From the NCBI GenBank assembly GCA_003354225.1, contig PIVH01000276.1, positions 1-6,552 of the forward strand: a stretch of DNA of 6,552 nt, given 5' to 3'. A program made the translations under genes and the position numbers. Positions 1 to 4,821 of the stretch are shown here, one piece after another; the first letter of the stretch is position 1, and every line of letters starts with the position of its first letter. The notes beneath the pieces were generated by a model. It worked only from the letters and a program-made list of their open reading frames with translations, was not told where the DNA came from and did no database searches. Source of the stretch: Globobulimina sp. (taxonomy: Eukaryota > Foraminifera > Rotaliida).

Positions 1-93
1 GGAAATAGAAATAATTAAATTAATTAATTTTCACCCAAAAGACATCAATTGCAACAAAAACAAGCTAGAATTCAATTATTCAAACTTTAGAGC

Positions 94-968
94 ATGAATT
101 TGTTGACAGTACTATTTGACACAGAAACATGGTTGGGAGAAGTTATTCACATTGGAATTCAAATTTTTATTTGGCTCCGAATGCAGAAGTTAATCAATAA
201 ATATTTTGCAAACAGCAAATGGCATCAAAAAGCTGTTGCTAACACAAACGATGCAACTGGTGTCATTTTGAGAACACTTTGGATTCGCACGCATCATTCA
301 TTCACTCTATTTATGTGTTTGATTGGATATTGTTCAGTCAACGCTGCATTGTTTCGTATTGGTTTGTTTTCAGAAATTGCATTTGTATTAGTTGACTTAC
401 ATTACACAAGGGTACATTCAAAAATGTTAATGTCAAAAAACAAATTGTTTTTTATTGGAAGCTTATTTCATCATGCTTGTGATATTTTGGTATTGCCTTC
501 TTTCAATCTTTATATGGGAAACAATATAAGAGCACAAAGATTAATAATTTCACTCATGGCAGCATCGCCATTTAGATCTATAATATGGATTTTAAAAGTG
601 ACAAGAAACAAAAAACATTTGAAAGAAAGATCTCAGTTTGCTGTAATTTCATTTATTTCAATTTTGATTTTCGTTTATACGAGATTTTATGACGCTCCGT
701 ATTGTTTTTTTCAATTGTTTCAATCAGATTTTGTTGGCGATGGAGAAATTACGAAATTTGAATTTATGATGATGTTTGGTTACACTTTGAATAACATATT
801 TAATGTGTTATTGCTGTATCTCGAATGCAAAAGTTTGTATGTGTTATTGTTTGGTAAACACAAAAGGTGAAGGCGCTGTTGCATTATTTATAGACTGGAT
901 TTCATTTTATTTCTTTAATTTTACTTCGCTATTTTTTCAACACTTGCAGCGGCAATGCTGACGCTTAA
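94..968 (+). CDS. TLC-domain-like multi-pass membrane protein (TRAM/LAG1/CLN8 superfamily), probably two exons
   Basis: The uninterrupted reading frame 94-870 gives 258 residues with about seven hydrophobic segments (near residues 14-30, 68-90, 92-106, 117-140, 146-168, 181-198 and 223-253). The order of landmarks fits the TLC fold: an Asp in a membrane segment (FVLVDL, D101), then HH at 126-127 (SLFHHACDILVL), then SPFR at 158-161 where the family usually has a (E)xS/TPF motif, then FVYTR with Arg197. The usual Glu before SPF is Ala here. TLC proteins are ER, Golgi or plasma-membrane proteins linked to ceramide synthesis or lipid sensing; which of these applies is not visible. The open frame ends at a TGA that overlaps a good 5' splice site (AAAAG|GTGAAG, 867), and a strong 3' splice site (TTTTTTCAACACTTGCAG) ends at 949. 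Splicing gives a C-terminus ending SGNADA with TAA at 966-968. An acceptor-like TTTAG at 86-90, just before ATG 94, leaves open an upstream exon outside the window. Confidence 0.68.
867..949 (+). other. Probable 83-nt spliceosomal intron at the 3' end of the TLC-like gene
   Basis: It begins GTGAAG directly after AAAAG and ends in a pyrimidine-rich TTTTTTCAACACTTGCAG. Removal joins AG (865-866) to C (950) as a Ser codon and gives five more codons before TAA. Its size is close to the four sulfatase introns in this window. Without splicing the protein would simply stop at the TGA at 868-870, so only RNA evidence can decide. Confidence 0.5.
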
Positions 969-1398
969 AAATTGAATAATAATTCCGAGCAAAATCCATC
1001 GTATTTGACAGTTTTTTGGATTTTGTATTCATTTACTTAATTTTGCTTGCTCCACATTTGTGAAGTTTTCCAATTCGATTTTAAGTCAACCATCCTCTCT
1101 TCAATTCATGGTTAGCCATTTTATGTTGTATATATCTTACTTGGGTTGGTATTGATCAAAACCAATCACCAATAACGTTTTTAAAGTGACAAATTTGTGT
1201 GATATTGATCCCCCTTTGATCCCCCCTTGACTGTTATTTTCTCTTAACTGCAAAATGGCAACCTGACCCTTGCTGGTAAGTACTGCAAACGCTTCTGAGA
1301 CTATCAGAATACCCAAATCAACAATACATCAATCACACATTCGTCATTCGGGTTCCCATCGATTTTTCAATATTGATACGCTAAAGGAATCGACCAAA

Positions 1399-1508
1399 GA
1401 AACAAATGAAACCAATGAAACAAAATGAAACCAATGAGACGAAATGAAACCAATGAAACTGATTGAAACGAATGAAACAATGCAACCAATGAAATTAATG
1501 AAACTAAT
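1399..1508. repeat. Imperfect tandem array of AATGAAACC-type units
   Basis: Roughly ten degenerate copies of a 9-10 nt unit (AATGAAACC, AATGAAACA, AATGAGACG, AATGAAACT and similar) run head to tail. Unit length and sequence drift, and some copies have one or two extra bases (AAAATGAAACC). No reading frame stays open across it with a sensible protein repeat, so it looks like a decayed minisatellite. Confidence 0.8.
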
Positions 1509-1872
1509 CACAGCTGAGATCTCTTTGTTTCAATGATGGCGTAAACTGGAGTTGTAATGAGTACGCATTGTTTGACGTATGTAATGGATCATCAATTGAA
1601 TGATGAAATTTTAATTTTGTTTGTGTTTTGCAATTGTCAGTTTAATTTATTACGTTTGTTGTGAACAATTCTCTTTTTTATGAACCACATGTGCAAGGAT
1701 ATAACTAATTTAAAGTATAAGGACAAAAAACGTTTTCTGAAGTTCAAACTCTGGAAGATTAAATAAATATATTAAACGAATAAATAGCTGGTACAATCAA
1801 ACAAACACAATCACAACAATGAACCAAACACAACAATATATACAATTTAATACAAAGCATGAGTCTTCTTTG

Positions 1873-1896
1873 TTGGCGATCACATAAGATCGCCAA
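1873..1896. repeat. Perfect 9-bp hairpin with 6-nt loop
   Basis: TTGGCGATC (1873-1881) and GATCGCCAA (1888-1896) are exact inverted repeats around the loop ACATAA. The stem is GC-richer than the surrounding DNA. No U-tract or histone-type consensus follows. Function unknown; it could be part of a structured transcript or chance. Confidence 0.55.
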
Positions 1897-2014
1897 GCTG
1901 TTTTATCCAAGGTCCATACAAGGTCCATCCATGAATTCAAAAGAGACTTTAATTAATTTTGAAGATGTGTATGTCATTTGACCGATGATGCATCAACAAC
2001 GAACACATTTGCGT

Positions 2015-2053
2015 TGTGTTAATTGTGTTTGTATGTGTGTTAATTGTGTTTGT
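2015..2053. repeat. 18-nt direct duplication in GT-rich DNA
   Basis: TGTGTTAATTGTGTTTGT occurs at 2015-2032 and 2036-2053, 21 nt apart, followed by a short TG run. An 11-nt complementary segment (ACAAACACAAT) lies at 1801-1811. Probably simple-sequence expansion. Confidence 0.75.
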
Positions 2054-2240
2054 GTGTGGTAATGAAATGAATGTAATCCATTTTTCAATGTGTTTGTTAA
2101 CATCGTTTGCAGATCAAATCATGTAATGTAATGAATCAAAGCAATGCAATGAAATTGCAACTGCGAAGACAATTATGTTTCTTATCGAACATTTGTGTCG
2201 TAGTTATTTTGAACGATTATGAAATGTTGCTGCTGTTGAG

Positions 2241-2674
2241 TTATATTAATGATGATCCATTGTGAGTAAACAAAAATGTATATTTTGAGATCAAATAACG
2301 TAAAACAAATAAAATGAAAGCTGTTTGAACAGCGATCAACTCTTGCTCTGATATGCCAGGCATAGCTTTCAATTGCTCGCAGCGATTTATCAATTCTTTG
2401 GCAGTCACATATGTCTCGTCTTCAAATTCTTTCAATCCATTTCGTAAATAATATTCAATCTGTTTAATATTGTTTACAGTGTTTCAGATATGTTTAATAA
2501 TATTCAATCTGTTTAATATAATCTTAACTGAACGGTCTCCCTCTACGATGTCATTTTCTCCGTCTCATCGCCTTCGATTCCATCATTTTCTTCCATAGTA
2601 TCGTCTTCATCACTGGAAGACAAAGGTGGTTTGGATTGAGATGATTTTGATGGTTTGGATGTATCTCTTGCCAT
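2241..2674 (-). CDS. Small unknown gene, probable two-exon model with acidic N-terminus
   Basis: Two coding-like minus-strand segments are joined here by inference. Segment 1 starts at ATG 2674 (MARDTSKPSKSSQSKPP...), turns Ser-rich and then strongly acidic (SSSDEDDTMEENDGIEGDE), and would end at 2547 before a GTAGAG donor. Segment 2 runs 2459-2241 after an AAACAG acceptor and reads IEYYLRNGLKEFEDETYV, then a helical Lys/Glu/Leu-rich stretch (AKELINRCEQLKAMPG), then a hydrophobic tail (FILFVLRYLISKYTFLF), with stop TAA. As written, the segments join out of phase by one base; one more A in the A4 run of GAGAAAATGAC (plus 2554-2557) would restore phase and give about 115 residues. Alternatives are two separate short genes or exons of something longer. 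Each segment looks coding by composition; neither matches a family I recognise. The acidic part suggests a disordered tail. Confidence 0.4.
2447..2519. repeat. 24-bp direct duplication, 49 nt apart
   Basis: AATAATATTCAATCTGTTTAATAT is present exactly at 2447-2470 and 2496-2519. On the minus strand each copy carries ...AAACAG|ATTGAATATTATT, so the repeat duplicates a candidate 3' splice site and the first codons of the following segment. Confidence 0.9.
2460..2546 (-). other. Possible 87-nt intron in the small minus-strand gene
   Basis: Read on the minus strand it runs from GTAGAG to AAACAG. It contains a second, identical AAACAG acceptor ending at 2509, created by the 24-bp duplication. Using that acceptor in the same phase would hit TAA within five codons, so the distal copy is favoured. 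The phase mismatch with the upstream segment is the main weakness. Confidence 0.33.
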
Positions 2675-2914
2675 ATTGGATGGTTGTCTCAAGTAAAAAA
2701 GGTGAACATGACTAGCTGTCTCAAGTAAAAAAGGTATTCGAAAATTTTTCAAAAAAAAGGTATTTTTTGGCAAAAGGTATTTTCTGCCAGCAAAAAATCA
2801 TTCCAAGCCTGAATTCAACTCATTCAATTATTTAAATAATATGCACCGGAATTGATAACTGCGACCTTTCTCGTAATTATTTCCAAACTGAAAACAAACT
2901 AAACACAAAGTACT
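2675..2914. promoter_or_regulatory. Divergent intergenic spacer, presumed shared promoter region
   Basis: This 240-nt spacer separates ATG 2674 (minus) from ATG 2915 (plus), so any promoters must be here or inside the genes. It holds a 14-nt perfect palindrome ATTATTTAAATAAT at 2827-2840, about 75 nt before the plus-strand ATG. Assignment as a promoter rests on position only; there is no recognised factor site. Confidence 0.3.
2685..2784. repeat. 19-bp duplication plus AAAAGGTATT motif cluster
   Basis: TGTCTCAAGTAAAAAAGGT occurs at 2685-2703 and 2717-2735. It is followed by repeated AAAAGGTATT(TT) motifs near 2728, 2752 and 2772. The block lies immediately upstream of the minus-strand ATG at 2674, so it would fall in that gene's 5' untranslated region or promoter. 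Confidence 0.75.
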
Positions 2915-4147
2915 ATGACGGAGCTCTCCGTTTGCATTGGGTTTCTGTCTGATTTGCGAGAGAAAAAAATGTTTTTGAGTCCAGTTTCTTTCTTAGTAAA
3001 ATTGATAATGGCAATCAAAATACACACAACAGTGCGACAGGAGGCAAACGCGATACACTTTCCAATTCAATGCAAGAGAATGACAAACATTACCAGAAAA
3101 CCTACACAAACTTCTTAATCGAACACTGCTTTGTCGAGGAAGAGGACATAAACGAGCAGTACGAATGGTTGCACGAATCGTATGACATACAATACGACCC
3201 TGACGACCCGTATGGTCTACGATTGCCTCCCAATCACAAAGGACGGACTGTCACAAATGCCAAGGCTGAATACACGGAAAAGGAGCAATATTTTGGGAAG
3301 AGTTTCAGAGCCGAAAAATTGGAGTTTAATCACTTCAATAAATCGTTCATTTTAGACTCGTGTCCGCCTATGCCCGACCGAATGGTGCATCACTCACCCA
3401 ACGAGCGCAACGAAGCGCCACTGTATTTGCCCCACATTTCTCAGACCATTCCGCAGTGGAGTTTAAAGAAAAAGATTGCCAAAACCTATGGGCCTTCGTA
3501 TATGAAAGAGATAACTTTGCCGCCCATGAAATTGCCAAACGAGTCTGATTTTCAGACAATGCTAGTCCAGTTTGTGCGCGAGAAAAAGTACAAAAATTTC
3601 GCAGTGGAAAGGCACAGCGAAATTGAAACTAAAAACCATAAAAACAAAGACATTTCTTTGGAGAAATATTTGAATTTGACAATGGCGTGAGCTCAGAGTA
3701 TTTGAGAGAGAATTTGGGAAGGAAAAAGCAATTGGGCATTGGCACTCCCTTTAATAATGAGAGCTATGACCGACACAATGATATCGTGAGCAGAGAGTAC
3801 GAAATATGTGACAAAGACCTGTGCTATGAAATGAAGGGCAGTGGCGACCCTCGATTGCCGTCGGAGTTTAAGCACTTTGTGTTTCGGCAATTCATTGACA
3901 GTATCGATCGGAATGGGTCAATGGCGCCGTGGCAAAAGAATTATGCCTTCTCTTTGTTGCCGAAGGCGTTTGGGGGGCCAAAGGGACAGTTTATCGAAGA
4001 GATATTGGCGGGATGGCACCAAAGGAGCAGAGATTGGAGTATAGATTGGAGAGGTTTGGTGGCGAGGTTGGTGGGAGTGACATTACTACTTTGATCAAGG
4101 ATGGTACTACTGCTGCTGCTCTTGACACTTCTGGCTTGGGCTTGTGA
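2915..4147 (+). CDS. Unrecognised protein of about 411 residues, read in three frames through three apparent -1 breaks
   Basis: Starting at ATG 2915 (MTELSVCIGFLSDLREKK), coding character passes to the next frame at the A7 run 2963-2969, where the following frame is open from 2953 to 3690 and reads VFESSFFLSKIDNG then TLSNSMQENDKHYQKTY. It passes again between about 3640 and 3690 (best candidate A5 at 3640-3644) into a frame with EFDNGVSSEYLREN. It passes a third time near G6 3972-3977 or G3 4010-4012 into the frame MAPKEQRLEYRLERFGGEV, ending DTSGLGL with TGA 4145-4147. Each step needs one extra base, as expected of homopolymer undercalls. The protein is hydrophilic, rich in Asp/Glu/Tyr/Pro (YDPDDPYGLRLPP), with no signal peptide, membrane segment or domain I recognise. 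The region is visibly GC-richer than its neighbours. Alternatives are a decaying pseudogene, programmed frameshifting or several small genes; a single interrupted gene is favoured because each segment continues the same composition. Confidence 0.6.
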
Positions 4148-4184
4148 AATTTTAAAAGTTTTTTTTAGAAAGTTCGATCAGATC

Positions 4185-4519
4185 ATGGCCGCTCAAGACA
4201 GTGCATCAAATGAAGACAGCTCCACAGTCAAACCCACCCGCAATACCGTCGATTTCAGCATATTTGAAAGCACAAACGTTAAACGACTGTCAATGTCTGA
4301 AACGAATGGCATATGGCCTGCGATACTACGATGGATCGTTCCGTATTTTTCAAATATGCCACCGTTAATTTGCTGCTTTATTATATGTGTGTATATATTC
4401 AAAACAAACAGCTGCAAACTCAACTACAGAATTATGATGAATGGAAATAGAAATAATTAATATTTACAGATGACTTGTCTGATGATAAATTATTCAACAA
4501 CGTAATCGAAATGATATAG
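4185..4519 (+). CDS. Small spliced gene model, single-pass membrane protein of about 83 residues
   Basis: ATG 4185 sits in a good context (GATCATGGCC) and opens MAAQDSASNEDSSTVKP, a polar Ser/Thr/Asp-rich N-terminus. After SMSETNGIWPAILRWIVPYF comes a hydrophobic segment (PLICCFII). A GTGTGT donor at 4387 and an ATTTACAG acceptor ending at 4469 would join a Tyr codon to DLSDDKLFNNVIEMI and TAG at 4517-4519. Of the three nearby GT donors only 4387 gives this phase. Unspliced, the same frame runs to TAA 4458-4460 (ending NGNRNN). The frame is also open upstream to ATG 4101, with a Leu-rich stretch, but that overlaps the end of the preceding gene in another frame and looks like a shadow of its GCTGCT repeat. 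A competing reading, splicing 4105-4168 out of the upstream gene, is also open to about 4370. No family recognised. Confidence 0.38.
4443..4460. repeat. 18-bp direct repeat shared with the window start
   Basis: GGAAATAGAAATAATTAA at 4443-4460 is identical to positions 1-18. At 4443 it can be read as GNRNN followed by TAA, or as part of the small gene's candidate intron. Being at the very edge of the window, the first copy may belong to a longer repeat that cannot be seen. Confidence 0.6.
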
Positions 4520-4821
4520 CATGGATAACATCACATTGGTGTAACATCTTGCAATGTTTATTTCTGGCAAAGTTGATGGCATATATACATATATAACGAT
4601 ACTTGAACACAAGAAGTTCACTTAATTAAAAAAAATCTTGTTATACAGCATAAATAATTTTAATGAACCAGACAAAGTTTACTATATACAATAGTGTCTT
4701 TTGTATTTATAACACTTGTATGACAATAAAATATCCATTATTTCTATTAAAATATTAATGCGGTTAAAACCTATATGAAAACGTTAACTCACTTAAATTA
4801 AAGTAAAATAACAAAAAAAGC
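4520..4821. other. AT-rich convergent intergenic spacer
   Basis: The 3' ends of a plus-strand and a minus-strand gene face each other here. No open frame of interest. AATAAA occurs on the plus strand at 4725-4730, and TTTATT (AATAAA on the minus strand) at 4557-4562; either could be a poly(A) signal, but both are about 200-260 nt from the respective stops, so this is weak. A TATATACATATATA-like stretch lies near 4581-4597. Confidence 0.45.

Larger units (their letters stand above)
969..2240. other. Long intergenic region, no supported gene
   Basis: About 1.27 kb without an open frame or exon pair I can support. It is AT-rich and full of short local duplications: GATCCCCC(T)TTGATCCCCCC near 1206-1228, CAAGGTCCAT twice at 1908-1917 and 1919-1928, AATGAA/AATGTAATG-type motifs around 1399-1508 and 2061-2155, and the entries listed separately. 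An isolated consensus 5' splice site (CTG|GTAAGTACT) lies at 1276 with only a short open frame before it. No tRNA, rRNA or mobile-element terminal repeats were recognised. Confidence 0.6.

Noticed and set aside
1150-1285. Minus-strand sequence ACTTACCAGCAAGGGTCAGG resembles the 5' end of U1 snRNA (ACTTACCTGGCAGGGG).
   Set aside because: The downstream U1 hallmarks (GATCACGAAGG loop, TTGCAC loop, a clear Sm site with flanking stems) are absent. The resemblance follows from complementarity to the donor consensus on the plus strand.
1873-1896. Hairpin considered as part of a tRNA or histone 3' stem-loop.
   Set aside because: There is no cloverleaf, no T-loop GTTCRA in register and no histone stem-loop consensus.
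2963-2970. Programmed -1 frameshift at GAG AAA AAA ATG.
   Set aside because: The heptamer does not fit the X XXY YYZ pattern in the incoming frame, and three other breaks at varied homopolymers share the same sign, so undercalling is simpler. It is kept as a testable alternative.
3360-3559. Open frames of about 62 codons on both strands inside the GC-rich gene.
   Set aside because: They overlap the frame with better protein character (VEEEDINEQYEW, YDPDDPYGLRLPP) and look like shadows in GC-richer DNA.
4101-4184. Leu-rich N-terminus resembling a signal peptide before the small gene at 4185.
   Set aside because: It overlaps the coding end of the upstream gene, whose GCTGCTGCT run gives poly-Leu in this frame. 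ATG 4185 with its better context is preferred, though not proven.
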